Assembly (NCBI RefSeq): GCF_012911005.2
Contig: NZ_WTVS01000027.1
Location: 1 to 64,000 of the forward strand
Length of the DNA: 64,000 nucleotides
Reading direction: 5' to 3'
Source: Aromatoleum toluolicum
GTDB taxonomy: Bacteria; Pseudomonadota; Gammaproteobacteria; Burkholderiales; Rhodocyclaceae
How positions within the stretch are numbered: the stretch's first letter is position 1; each line of letters opens with the position of its first letter. This document shows positions 18,883 to 30,324 of this stretch, piece by piece. The notes below the pieces were generated by a model, which had not been told where the DNA came from, did no database searches, and saw only the letters and a list, made by a program, of their open reading frames with translations. A program made the translations under genes and the position numbers.

Positions 18883-19632
18883 CTACGTTGATTTAGTGGG
18901 TTCAGACACGCATTTCATGTCCACCATCTGACGCAGTACGGCCTCCTCGGCGAGCAGCGCATTGACCGCAACAGGGTCGAATTGGCTGCCAGACATGTGG
19001 AGTATCTCCGCCTTCGCCGCATCAAATGTGAGCCCCTGACGGTACGGCCGGTCTGACGTCATGGCATCAAGGGTGTCGATGACGGCAAATAGCCTCGCAC
19101 CGAAGGGAATATCCTCACCCCGCAGGCCACGCGGATACCCGCCGCCGTCGAACCTTTCTTCGTGACTGCGCACGATATCGGCCGCCTCTTCCATGCCGGC
19201 CAGTCGGCCAACTAACCGATGGCCATCATCCGGATGCCGACGCATGATGGTCCATTCGTTTTCCGTGAGCGGCCCTACTTTCAATAAAACACCATCTGGC
19301 ACTCCGATTTTGCCCAAGTCATGCAGAAGAGCGCCCCAGTATATTTGGGCCAATCGCTGTTCATCGTTAGGAAAAATGTGCTTAGCCAGGACAACCGTGT
19401 GGCACGCGACACGCCGGGAGTGCAAGCCAGTCTCATGCTCACGCAGATCAAGAGCATCTGCGAGCGCTTCCGCAAATGCTGCGTTCAGCTCACCACAGCG
19501 TGAGCACCCGCCGGACAACTCTCCGAGAAAACAGCGCTCACAAGTCTGCTGGCTTGATTTCCACGGCGTACGAGAAACGACACGGGTACCGCAGCAATGA
19601 CACGTCCCTGCGAAGGTAGGTCGAAGCTCCAA
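18883..19632 (-). CDS. HD-GYP domain protein with N-terminal zinc-ribbon-like cysteines
   Basis: The 249-residue soluble protein has Cys pairs at residues 11-14, 31-34 and 43-46 (CHCC, CERC, CSRC), then an HD-GYP domain with HDLGKIGVPD (His104-Asp105) and RSHEERFDGGGYPRGLRGED (GYP at 165-167). HD-GYP proteins usually hydrolyse cyclic-di-GMP, and the needed residues are present. It lies 27 bases downstream of the ICMT-like gene and can be in the same operon. The cysteines suggest a metal or redox input to signalling (inference). A decayed paralogue lies at 7869-8365. Confidence 0.85.
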   Translation of the reverse strand: MELRPTFAGTCHCCGTRVVSRTPWKSSQQTCERCFLGELSGGCSRCGELNAAFAEALADALDLREHETGLHSRRVACHTVVLAKHIFPNDEQRLAQIYWGALLHDLGKIGVPDGVLLKVGPLTENEWTIMRRHPDDGHRLVGRLAGMEEAADIVRSHEERFDGGGYPRGLRGEDIPFGARLFAVIDTLDAMTSDRPYRQGLTFDAAKAEILHMSGSQFDPVAVNALLAEEAVLRQMVDMKCVSEPTKST

Positions 19633-19659
19633 TGTGTGCCTCCTGTAACGACGCCCCCA

Positions 19660-20313
19660 TCACTCGGTTGCATCGGGCGGTTGCCGACCCATGACGGGGA
19701 TGAATGCCGGCGTGCGTTCCCGGTACTGCACGTAGGCTTCGCCAAATTCAACGAGTACGTCACGTTCTTCTTGGTGCGCCAGGCGCGCGTACACGATAAG
19801 CAACACGGGAAACAGCGCCAACGTGATCAAGGTGGGCCACTGCAACAGGAATCCAAACATCACGAGGACGAAGGCAACATACTGAGGATGCCGAATTCTT
19901 GCATAGGGACCGGTGTCCGCCACGCGATGCTCACGCTGTGCGCGATAGAGCACCGGCCAAGCTTTTGAAAGCAACCAGAAACCGCCGACGATGAACACCG
20001 TGCTAAGGAGATGAAACGGGCCAAAATGCGGGTTAGATCGCCAACCGAACATGACTTCGAGCAGGTGGCCCGAATCATGAGCGAGGAAATCAACACCCGG
20101 AAAGCGCGAGGATAGCCAACCGGACAGCACGTAGATTGTGAGCGGAAACCCGTACATCTCCGTGAACAAGGCAACGATGAAGGCGGAGTAAGCGCCGAGC
20201 GAACGCCAATCGCGCGTGCTGCGGGGCCTTGCGAAGCTGAACGCAAACGCGATGAAAAAGATTGAGTTGATGATGACCAGCGACCATAGGCCGTAGGAAG
20301 GCGTGTCGGTCAT
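19660..20313 (-). CDS. ICMT/phospholipid-methyltransferase-family membrane protein
   Basis: The 217-residue protein has four to five membrane segments and the signature RVADTGPYARIRHPQYVAFV with EERDVLVEFGEAYVQYRERT near the C-terminus, as in isoprenylcysteine carboxyl methyltransferase-like enzymes. The start overlaps the stop of the DUF2933 gene by 4 bases, so they are translationally coupled. These proteins are frequent in copper-resistance clusters; the methylated substrate in bacteria is unknown. Confidence 0.85.
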   Translation of the reverse strand: MTDTPSYGLWSLVIINSIFFIAFAFSFARPRSTRDWRSLGAYSAFIVALFTEMYGFPLTIYVLSGWLSSRFPGVDFLAHDSGHLLEVMFGWRSNPHFGPFHLLSTVFIVGGFWLLSKAWPVLYRAQREHRVADTGPYARIRHPQYVAFVLVMFGFLLQWPTLITLALFPVLLIVYARLAHQEERDVLVEFGEAYVQYRERTPAFIPVMGRQPPDATE

Positions 20314-20573
20314 TTCTCATCTCCTTCCGTTTTATTCTGTGTGTCCCCCTGATTGTGCCCACCATGCCCACCGTGTCCGCCGTGCATGAAGATGTGCATC
20401 AACGGACAGGCCAACAGGAAAAGCCACGGCAGGATGCCGAGGAGATGAGCGCGGTGTTCAGTGAAGAGAAAAAACGCGGCCAGCGCGAGAAAGCCGAAGA
20501 ATACCCATTTCACCCGTGAGTCAGCCCCCCCGCGTCTGTGGACCGGATGTTCCCTATCATGTTGCTCTGACAT
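20310..20573 (-). CDS. DUF2933 small membrane protein
   Basis: The 87-residue product has two hydrophobic segments (VFFGFLALAAFFLFTEHRAH and LGILPWLFLLACPLMHIFMH) followed by GGHGGHGGHNQGD. This is the DUF2933 pattern with its conserved CPLMHIFMHGGHGGH tail. It lies 15 bases downstream of the preceding gene's stop and overlaps the ICMT-like gene. Its His-rich cytoplasmic or periplasmic tail may bind metal (inference). Confidence 0.88.
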   Translation of the reverse strand: MSEQHDREHPVHRRGGADSRVKWVFFGFLALAAFFLFTEHRAHLLGILPWLFLLACPLMHIFMHGGHGGHGGHNQGDTQNKTEGDEK

Positions 20574-20587
20574 GTCATAGCTCTCGG

Positions 20588-21058
20588 TTAGCGTCGGCGG
20601 TATTCGAAAAGTGCTTCGATCGGCTGTGCTATCCCGGGCCGTCGAACCTCGATAGCGATTCGGTATGGTCCATCACCGGACAGGATGAAGTAAGCGCCGA
20701 AGCTCAGCGCGTCGTCGATGTGCATGGGCTCAAGCCGCTTGTGCGTACCCGCCATGCCTAGTTCAGCGACGCTCGCCCGCACGTCGGCCTCGGTGATGCG
20801 TTGCCCAGCCGTATCGATGAGCGCGACGACTAGATGGTATGCATCCTTCTTGCTTGGAACTCCGCCATGCATGGCGCGTTCTTCATGAGGTGCCGGATGC
20901 TTGCCTGCCACCTGTGCCGGCATGAGCCCGTAATAGACTTCTATCCCTTGCACCGTCATGTGCTGCCCCGATTCGACCGCATGGGCGAACGCCGACGTGA
21001 CCAGCATGACGAGCGCAGCCATCCAGCACCGAATCAATAGTGGGTACTCTTTTTTCAT
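20588..21058 (-). CDS. Periplasmic protein of unknown function in the copper cluster
   Basis: The 156-residue product from ATG 21058 begins MKKEYPLLIRCWMAALVMLV with a cleavable signal ending AFAHA. The mature part has MTVQGIEVYYGLMPAQVAGK and an Ig-like C-terminal pattern (GPYRIAIEVRRPGIAQPIEA), similar in style to YtkA/FixH-like beta-sandwich modules. The start overlaps the methyltransferase stop by 4 bases, so translation is coupled. The family is not named with confidence. Confidence 0.7.
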   Translation of the reverse strand: MKKEYPLLIRCWMAALVMLVTSAFAHAVESGQHMTVQGIEVYYGLMPAQVAGKHPAPHEERAMHGGVPSKKDAYHLVVALIDTAGQRITEADVRASVAELGMAGTHKRLEPMHIDDALSFGAYFILSGDGPYRIAIEVRRPGIAQPIEALFEYRRR

Positions 21059-21897
21059 GATCCTTCTCCTTGCGTTGAGCCTGAACGTGCCACCCAGAAC
21101 GCTAGCAACTGCATCCAACGCCCCTGCATTTGGACAGAGCCGAACCCGTTTCGCTGCAGAAAAGCGGGAATCTCGCCGCGCAGGTTTCCGGCGGTCATTG
21201 GCATGGCCAACAAGGGCCAGAGCAGCCACCACCACAGCGGGTTCGCCGGCCGGTCGAGGTCGGCAATGACAAGACGTCCCGAGGGCTTCAGGACGCGGCG
21301 CACGCTCTTGAGCCCGGCTTCCTTCGCTTCCGGCGGCAGGTGATGCAACATCGCGCTCGCCAGCACCACGTCGAAGGTGGCGTCGGGAAATGGCAGCGTT
21401 TCGATGGCCGCAAGCTGGAAGCTCGCACGACTACCTGCGCGGGCGGCATTCTCACGGGCGACGACGATCATGGCCGGTGCCGCGTCAATGCCGATTGCCT
21501 CGCCCGACGCCCCGATCGCTTCTGCGGCGAGCCGGGTCAGAACGCCCGTGCCGCAGCCGACTTCCAGCACGTGCTCGCCTGCCTGTAGTGCGGCATGGCG
21601 CAGCGTCTCCATCCGAAAGGCTTTGCCGAGGCCGAGTTTGGGGAAGTACCAGTCGTAGATCGGTGCGGCCCAGCCCATAGTCATTCCCGCCGTGCGGGGG
21701 GGCGGGCCAAGGGGAAAGGCGCCTGACTGGCGCAACTGCAGGCCGCCCCATACCAGCACTCCCGGGCAGGCGAGCAGAACGGCGACAAGAGTCGCACTTG
21801 GCCACGTGAGTCCCCACAGCGACACGACGACTGCTGCCACCCCGATCGCCAAGGCAGGACAGATCCACATCCAGTTGTCGATTGATCGTCGGCTCAT
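21055..21897 (-). CDS. Class I SAM-dependent methyltransferase with membrane anchor
   Basis: The 280-residue protein has two hydrophobic N-terminal segments (residues about 10-55, ALAIGVAAVVVSLWGLTWPS), then a Rossmann methyltransferase domain with EHVLEVGCGTGVLTRLAAEA (motif I) and LASAMLHHLPPEA. The upstream AGATTGCC before ATG is weak. It is the first gene of a minus-strand operon (methyltransferase, YtkA-like, DUF2933, ICMT-like, HD-GYP). Substrate unknown; similar gene sets recur with copper ATPases. Confidence 0.85.
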   Translation of the reverse strand: MSRRSIDNWMWICPALAIGVAAVVVSLWGLTWPSATLVAVLLACPGVLVWGGLQLRQSGAFPLGPPPRTAGMTMGWAAPIYDWYFPKLGLGKAFRMETLRHAALQAGEHVLEVGCGTGVLTRLAAEAIGASGEAIGIDAAPAMIVVARENAARAGSRASFQLAAIETLPFPDATFDVVLASAMLHHLPPEAKEAGLKSVRRVLKPSGRLVIADLDRPANPLWWWLLWPLLAMPMTAGNLRGEIPAFLQRNGFGSVQMQGRWMQLLAFWVARSGSTQGEGS

Positions 21898-22040
21898 GGC
21901 AATCTCCGATAGCGAGGACAGCGCTGCTTTGGCTAGGGCGAGAATACTTTTTAGGGGACGAGCATGTCTCGGGATGTTGACCGCGTTATATGCGAGGACA
22001 TCGTTTCCCTACCCCCTGTTAAGCGTTCTATGTCAACGCG

Positions 22041-24476
<2,436 letters not shown>

Positions 24477-25131
24477 CGCAATGTTGATCGATCAGACTCC
24501 AGACTGTTCTGAACGAACGCAACCGGTTCGGTACAGCGAGTGACGTCTTGACTGCACTGCAGTCCACCACGACGAACCATCGAGCCGGCTACAAACTCCC
24601 TGTCGGATCATTGCCATCGCCCCTGGATCCGATGGAGTTGTAGCTTACCCCGCCCATGCTGTCCCGCGCATGACGCTTCAATTACAACTCTGTAATCCTG
24701 CAACCATACAGCGCGCAGAAGCCGCGCTTTGGTTCGCGAACGACGAGGCCTTCAGACGCTACTGCACCGTTGCGCGTGGATCAGTGTCGCAAATTACAAT
24801 TAGATAACTGCGATGTAATGCTGTCTTCATTGCCGCGTTAAGATCCGACTCCTACAATTTGAGCCGTTGCATGACTGTTTCCCGCGTTGGCCGAAGCGCG
24901 GTGCGGCAAGCCGAAAAATCGCTTGCCATATGAATGTCGATTTCCCGAGTGGATTATCCAGATTCTACCGCCCGCCACCCGCCGGCGAGGACGAGCAAAG
25001 AGTCAATTGCAGCGAGCAACTCCAAGACCTGCGCTGGCGTGAGAAGAAATCCGCATCCACCGAAACGCGCTTCGCAAACTTCGTGACTGGCTGTGGTGCG
25101 TCGGAAAAAAAGTACCGATAAGAGGTGTTCG
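24477..25131. other. Intergenic region between divergent copA and a small plus-strand gene
   Basis: It holds the perfect dyad at 24681-24696 and a weaker one at 24793-24808 (ATTACAATTAGATAAC), so it is probably the copA promoter area. A plus-strand open frame (24867-25121) has no family resemblance, and I do not call it a gene. Confidence 0.5.
24681..24696. promoter_or_regulatory. Perfect ATTACA-N4-TGTAAT dyad upstream of copA
   Basis: ATTACAACTCTGTAAT is a perfect 6-base inverted repeat with a 4-base spacer, about 205 bases before the longest copA start. The symmetry fits a dimeric response regulator such as CopR, encoded at 47560. Confidence 0.6.
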
Positions 25132-25377
25132 ATGGAATCAAAATCGTCAGTGACCCACGGTCACCTTTGCGTCTGCCGTCTGCTCGCCGCTGCCGTCGGC
25201 TTACCCCCCGGCGCGGTGAACTACCGCTTCTGCTCCCGCGTGCTTCAGAAGCGCTGGATCGTCGATTGCGACCATGGCATGTGCAACAAGCCCGCGACGC
25301 ACGACACCAGCGGAAAATGGCACGACGTTGGGCCGATCGACCCCGCAATCAAGGCAGTCCTCGTTCACGAGGAGTAG
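25132..25377 (+). CDS. Small hypothetical cysteine-containing protein
   Basis: The 81-residue protein starts MESKSSVTHGHLCVCRLLAA. Five cysteines include CVC and RWIVDCDHGMCNKPATHDT, where a Cys/His cluster could bind metal. No signal peptide or known family is visible. A ribosome site AGAGG lies 8 bases before the ATG. It is on the opposite strand from copA and after its likely control region. Confidence 0.45.
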   Translation: MESKSSVTHGHLCVCRLLAAAVGLPPGAVNYRFCSRVLQKRWIVDCDHGMCNKPATHDTSGKWHDVGPIDPAIKAVLVHEE

Positions 25378-25813
25378 CGGGCGCCTCACTGCCATTTGAG
25401 AGATAACGCATGGCCGCATGTGCATCACTCCATCGCATGTGCATACGGCGTGGAGGGCAAATCGCGGCACATTGGTCTTCGCGTCCTGGTCTTTGATTGC
25501 GGCGGTGTTCTACCTGCCTTTGTCGTGCTTACGACTGCTTCTATATGCTAGTTGTAATTCAGCCATTCCAACCGTACATGCCGCGGACATTTTTGCAAGC
25601 TTGTGTAATTGATGGCGCGCAGCTGACGGAAACGTAACCTTGTCGTCACTCCACCGTCAGCTCGACCGTTTCATGATGTAGTCACATAGAAGAGTCCGTT
25701 CAGGACGGCCTTTGCCCACGCGCAAGAACGACGGCTTCGCTTGGCAGGTGGGCATGTTTCGCGAACAGCCAACCGTAGAGTGGTTCGCTGCGTAGTGAAC
25801 GGGAGATGAGACG
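25378..25813. other. Intergenic region before the Rieske gene
   Basis: No gene is supported. A CopR-box-like motif is at 25623-25638, about 180 bases before the Rieske start. Two TGTAAT half-sites (around 25552 and 25604) also occur. Confidence 0.4.
25623..25638 (+). promoter_or_regulatory. CopR-box-like motif
   Basis: CTGACGGAAACGTAAC fits TGACA-N5-GTAAT with two mismatches, upstream of the Rieske gene. Confidence 0.35.
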
Positions 25814-26419
25814 ATGCGATCAGAGCACGACACTGACACGCCCCCCGACCCACAGCGCCGCCGCTTGCTGGTCGCCACTTCGGCAGCGGGAGGTGCCGCG
25901 GTGGCGGCGGGTGCGGTTCCATTCATCGTCAGTCTGACGCCGAGCGACCGAGCGCGGGCCCTCGGCGCGCCAGTGGAAGCGAACATCGCGAAACTTGGCG
26001 ACGGCGAGATGACCACCGTCGAATGGCGCGGCCAGCCGATATGGATTTTGCGGCGCACGCCCGACATGATCGAAGGGCTCGAACGTATCTATGAGTTATT
26101 GCTCGACCCCGCCTCGCAGCGGCTGCAACAGCCACCCTATTGCCAGAACGCGACGCGCTCGATCAAGCCCGACGTTTTCGTCGCCATCGGCCTTTGTACG
26201 CATCTGGGCTGCGTTCCAACCTTCCGCCCGGAATTATCGCCGCGAGACCTCGGTCAGACCTGGCCCGGCGGGTATTACTGTCCTTGCCACGGCTCCAAGT
26301 TCGATCTCGCGGGCCGGGTATTCAAGCATGTGCCGGCCCCATCGAACTTGGTCATCCCGAAGCACAAGTACCTGTCCGATACGCAATTGCTGATCGGCCA
26401 AGACGATTCGGGCGCATGA
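25814..26419 (+). CDS. petA: Rieske iron-sulfur protein (cytochrome bc1 subunit-like), orphan
   Basis: The 201-residue protein has a twin-arginine-like start (PQRRRLLVATSAAGGAAVAA, residues 13-32) that inserts as a membrane anchor, and the two Rieske boxes CTHLGC and CPCHGS with the intervening loop for the 2Fe-2S cluster. The disulfide Cys pair is complete. In bc1 operons the next genes are cytochrome b and c1, but here a c-type haem protein of a different sort follows. The role may be an independent periplasmic electron carrier. Confidence 0.9.
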   Translation: MRSEHDTDTPPDPQRRRLLVATSAAGGAAVAAGAVPFIVSLTPSDRARALGAPVEANIAKLGDGEMTTVEWRGQPIWILRRTPDMIEGLERIYELLLDPASQRLQQPPYCQNATRSIKPDVFVAIGLCTHLGCVPTFRPELSPRDLGQTWPGGYYCPCHGSKFDLAGRVFKHVPAPSNLVIPKHKYLSDTQLLIGQDDSGA

Positions 26420-26573
26420 CCGCAGACACACATGGGATCGATGGGCGCGCTCGCCCATCCTTGGCACGGGAGGCAGGGCATCAACACGGGCGATCGCACC
26501 GAGGGGGTGTCGTAATCGAATCCGCTGGCCCGAGCAATACCGCTCACTACTCGCAAGAAAAAGAGGGGGAATC

Positions 26574-27938
26574 GTGAACAAGTCAAGAACCGCAAGCCTT
26601 ATTCAGGCCATGATGCAGGCGGCAGCCGCGGCGCTGTTGTTCCTGCTGTTGAGCGCCCCGGCACAGGCGGTGCCGAGCTTCGGGCGCCAGACTGGACAGC
26701 CATGCGCGTCGTGCCATACTGTCTTCCCCGAGCTTACGGCGTTCGGTCGGCAGTTCAAGCTGCGCGGCTACAGCCTGGGTAACCAGCTCGACGACAACAA
26801 ATTCCCGTTCAACCTGCCGCTGTCGGGCTCGCTGATCGGCTCGCACAGCTCGATCCGCGACTCCCGCGCGTCCGATCCGTCGGAGGACTTCCCACGCGCC
26901 GGCGAGACGATCCTGCAGACGGCGGCGGTCTACTACGCGGGCAAGATCACCGACTCGTCCGGAGCCTTCGTCCAGTACGGCTATGACGGTATCGAGCGGC
27001 GCTGGGCGATCGAGATGGCCGACATCCGCTATGCGAGCAGCACAATGCTGAGGAACAAGGAGCTGCTCTTCGGCGTGACGCTCAACAACTCACCCGGCGT
27101 ACAGGACGTCTGGAACAGCGCCCCGATGTGGTCTTTCCCTCATCTCGAGGACGCCGGCATCATGCCGGAGGTCGCACCGGCGCTCGACATGGCCCTCGCC
27201 GGCCAAGCGGCCGGGCTGGGGCTGTATGGCTTCTGGGACAACATCCTGTAAGGCGAAATTGGCGTCTATCGCACGGCCAGGAAGGGGGTGCTGCGTCCAT
27301 TCAGCGCGGGAGTGCCGACCGAAACGGTGGTCGACGGCTATGCCCCATACTGGCATCTGATGTTCAACCGTGAAATGGGCAATCAGAGCTTTGCCGCCGG
27401 CATCAAGGGAATCATTGTGAACATCTTCCCTGATGAAGATGAACCAAGCGGCCCGACCGATCGCTTTCGCGACGTGGCCCTGGAAGCCCAGTACCAGTAT
27501 ATTGGCGCCGTTCACACCTTCACCGCCGACGCCACGTGGATGCGCGAGACGCGCGATTGGGACGCAAGCTTCCCGATGGGCATGGCCTCCAACGCATCCG
27601 ACAAGCTGCGGACCTTCAAGGCCAATGTTCATTACTACTGGCAGCGCCGCGTCGGTCTCGGCGTGGGCTACTTCGACACGCAGGGCGACCGCGACATGCT
27701 GAAGTACGGCATGGCCGACGACCCGAGCGCCATGGGCAGCGCGAGCGGCAGTCCTGACAACCGCGGCTGGATCGCTGAACTCAACTACCTGCCGCTCAAG
27801 GACACACAGAACCTGAAGCTCGGGCTGCGATACACCTCGTATTCGCGCTTCAACGGTGCCCGCAGCAACTACAACGGCTTCGGCCGCGACGCATCGGACA
27901 ACAACCTGCTCTTCGGCTACGTCTGGTTCATTTTCTGA
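26574..27938 (+). pseudogene. Single-haem, outer-membrane-like protein gene split by a nonsense codon
   Basis: The first half (26574-27251) has signal MNKSRTASLIQAMMQAAAAA, then CASCH (one haem site) and ELTAFGRQFKLRGYSLGNQL. The frame stops at TAA in GFWDNIL-stop-GEIGVYRT, then continues in the same frame to 27938 ending LLFGYVWFIF, like a beta-barrel end. The TAA probably replaced Tyr. The product is either truncated or dead. An internal ATG at 27288 could not give a functional N-terminus. Confidence 0.75.
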
Positions 27939-27990
27939 TTGAGACAAGGTGGGGGGGCGATGAAGCATTTCGACCAACTTGCGCAGCCCC

Positions 27991-28794
27991 CTACTCGAAT
28001 TGCCGCCGGATGCGCCAGACGCCGACGCAGAATACCGCCCCGCCCAGAAGCAGGGTCCGAGGCACGGTGGCGATGAAGTGCTCCAGTCGCGACGACGTGA
28101 AGCCGGACAACGCCGTCAGCGCAAAGAACAGCGTCAGGCTACCCTTGATCAGCACGTGAAAGACGGGCCCGAGGACGGCGAAGACGCTCATCATCGACCC
28201 GGCCAGAACGACGAGCGTCATCGCGAGCACCTTGGGCACCAGGATCTGCAGCGGCGTGAGCGGCGAAACCAGCAGCAGCTGCTCGATGGTCCCGCGTTCC
28301 TTCTCGCGCGCAACCGTCCCGCACGACAGCAGAAGCGTCGCCATCATCAGCAGTTCGAGATGGGAAAAACCAGAGTTTTGATTCGGGTTGAACCAGGCAC
28401 ACTGCTCCTCACGAATGACCGGCAGCGTCTCAAGGGTCCCCGCGCCCAGACAAGCGAGCGCGAGTGCCGTTCCGAACTGGCCTGTTATATGCACTGCATA
28501 GGCCGCAGAAAGCAGGACGAGCGACGAATTGGTGGTATCCGCCTATGGATGTACGGCGGCCGGTTTGCCGCGCAGCAGCGACTTCTCGAAGTCGGTTGGA
28601 ACGTCCATCGTGATCATCATATCGCCGCAGTCTAGGAGCCGGATGCCAGTTCCGAGTTTTCCGTCCGTGCCGTGCAGCAGGTAATAAGGCGCGGTGAACC
28701 GGCTCAACAACTCGCGCGAGGCCGCGCTCTTGTCGCCCTCGAGCACATACATGATCGCGTTCCGGAGTTCGAATCCGACACCCCCACCACCCAT
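27991..28794 (-). pseudogene. Decayed ABC-2-type permease
   Basis: The minus strand encodes pieces of an ABC-2 (YhhJ-like) exporter permease: RNAIMYVLEGDKSAASRELL (5'), then MMITMDVPTDFEKSLLRGKP and an in-frame TAG (28543-28545), then DTTNSSLVLLSAAYAVHITG and the membrane half (LLLSCGTVAREKERGTIEQL, SMMSVFAVLGPVFHVLIKGS). Only about 270 codons of the usual 370 remain, and the 5' end is lost. It has no ATPase partner here. Confidence 0.7.
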
Positions 28795-28990
28795 GCACTT
28801 CGGCTACGTGAGGTGGAAGTCGACAAGCCCGACTGAATTCGCTGCGCAGGCCCACGTGGCCACCACGCCGGGGCTCGGTCGGAAAACGGTTGCGCTGCAA
28901 GCATAGGTGACTGTGACGCGGCACGTTTTCTAGTCGCGCCTCACTTTCGAGATGCCGCGCCTTAAACGTGATCGCGTCTCACGCCCTCAC

Positions 28991-29296
28991 TTACTGCTTC
29001 GACAGGCTGTTAATGATGCCCTTTTGGATTTCTACTCCAGTTGACCACCAAGCGGACCACAGAGACATGCCGATTTCGGTGCTCTCCGCAATGTATTTCG
29101 ACAGGCCGTTGTCAAGGAACAATTCACGACCGGCTTCCGCGAGAGCAAGCGCACCATTCGTGGCATCCGTGCTCAAGTCAGCGAATCCCTTGCAGCATTT
29201 CAAACCAAGATCACAACAGGAGCGCGACAGATCGAGCTGTGCCTGGTAGGTTTCCCGCAAGTGATTCGTATGCGCTTGCAAATCCTTGTCGTTCAC
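28991..29296 (-). CDS. Small helical protein, phasin-like
   Basis: The 101-residue soluble protein starts MNDKDLQAHTNHLRETYQAQ and contains DLSRSCCDLGLKCCKGFADL and a helix-forming C-terminus (AESTEIGMSLWSAWWSTGVE). The heptad-like pattern resembles phasins. Paired Cys-Cys at two positions (CC, CC) are unusual and might bind metal. Its ribosome site is AGGAGGAC. Function not known. Confidence 0.55.
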   Translation of the reverse strand: MNDKDLQAHTNHLRETYQAQLDLSRSCCDLGLKCCKGFADLSTDATNGALALAEAGRELFLDNGLSKYIAESTEIGMSLWSAWWSTGVEIQKGIINSLSKQ

Positions 29297-29450
29297 TTTG
29301 TCCTCCTATCGCTATTCAACGTCATGAAGACTCAACGCGCCGCCGTCCTCAACCCGATCGTCTAGGCAGTCACAGGCAAAGTGAGGGCCAAGGGCAGTGT
29401 GACGCTTCAGTGTTCGAGTACGTCCCGTGCAGATTGATCGGGGGCACACG

Positions 29451-29732
29451 CTACTTCATATCACGCATATGATCGTGCTGCTTTGTCTGTTGGCTTCGCG
29501 GCGCTGTGGACTTGTCGGACACAGGATCTGCCGGCGTATTGGCTGTAACGCCCACTCGCTCAGCGGTATGGTCATGCCGCGTCTTCGGTTGCGGAGCCTG
29601 GTTCCCGTCGCTTTCGCTTTTCGTCTGTTCAGCCGCAGCGTTGGGCTGCGGATCCACGGAATGCTCTGCACCAATGGCCATCGTTGCGGTAGCAGCAAGT
29701 AAGCTGGAGAACAATAAAGTCTTGAATGTCAT
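29451..29732 (-). CDS. Small periplasmic His/Gln-rich protein
   Basis: The 93-residue protein has signal MTFKTLLFSSLLAATATMAI cut after IGA. The mature part is disordered and rich in Gln, Ser and His (TRHDHTAERV, QTKQHDHMRDMK). It resembles the 18486-18731 product in layout. A CopR-box-like motif stands about 120 bases upstream, so copper control is likely. No named family. Confidence 0.65.
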   Translation of the reverse strand: MTFKTLLFSSLLAATATMAIGAEHSVDPQPNAAAEQTKSESDGNQAPQPKTRHDHTAERVGVTANTPADPVSDKSTAPRSQQTKQHDHMRDMK

Positions 29733-29849
29733 GCCACCCCCCTGAGGGACAAGTCAATCCTGTGACAAGAGACGTCTACCGCGCTCCTGCCACTCCGGTT
29801 TCGAGAACACAGACTACCCGCCGCCACCTGTCATGAACATGGCGAGCGG

Positions 29850-29865
29850 ATTACATATGCGTTAT
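29850..29865 (-). promoter_or_regulatory. CopR-box-like motif
   Basis: Reversed it reads ATAACGCATATGTAAT, a dyad with two mismatches from TGACA-N5-GTAAT, about 120 bases before the gene at 29732. Confidence 0.4.
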
Positions 29866-29895
29866 TAATTCAGCCTGCTTCGCACGCAATTCTGC

Positions 29896-30276
29896 TTACT
29901 TAATCGCGAACCTTGCCGTCGCAGGCGATTTGCCAGGCAGCGTAACCACTGCGACCGCCTTGGTCCCGGAAGCCAGTTTGTAAGCCCCCTTTGCTTCGAG
30001 CTTGTTATCGCCGGCCGGGCTCAGAATTGCCTCCTTCTTGTCCGCACCGGCGAGTAACGTGACCTTCCCGGAGGCACCTGCGGTGTCGATTTTCTGGCCG
30101 TGGTCATCGACATGTAGGGTAAGCGCGTCAGATGTGGCGACGAGTTCAAAGACCACACCACCAGCTTCGGCGGCGACGCCGCCGTGCTTCGGCCTCAGGT
30201 CATGACCGGCTCCGGCGAACACAGCCGAGGCGCTGAGAATGGCCGCGACAGCGACAAGGGTTTGTAGTGCTTTCAC
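29896..30276 (-). CDS. Small periplasmic protein at end of HME-RND operon
   Basis: The 126-residue protein has signal MKALQTLVAVAAILSASAVF, then DLRPKHGGVAAEAGGVVFEL, a common motif of proteins that accompany HME-RND pumps. The rest is a beta-rich domain (LTLHVDDHGQKIDTAGASGK). It is 49 bases downstream of the pump gene, so it is last in the operon. Possible metal chaperone or pump accessory; not proven. Confidence 0.7.
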   Translation of the reverse strand: MKALQTLVAVAAILSASAVFAGAGHDLRPKHGGVAAEAGGVVFELVATSDALTLHVDDHGQKIDTAGASGKVTLLAGADKKEAILSPAGDNKLEAKGAYKLASGTKAVAVVTLPGKSPATARFAIK

Positions 30277-30324
30277 GTATGTCTCCTTGAGATTAGGTGT
30301 GAGCGAGGCTAGAGAGGATGAGGG

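Noticed and set aside
24867..25121. Possible small gene on the plus strand
   Set aside because: No family, no ribosome site and unusual composition; it lies in the copA upstream region.
26574..28794. Stop codon reassignment or selenocysteine/pyrrolysine recoding
   Set aside because: Different stop codons interrupt different genes, the expected residues are ordinary, and no recoding genes or elements were seen.
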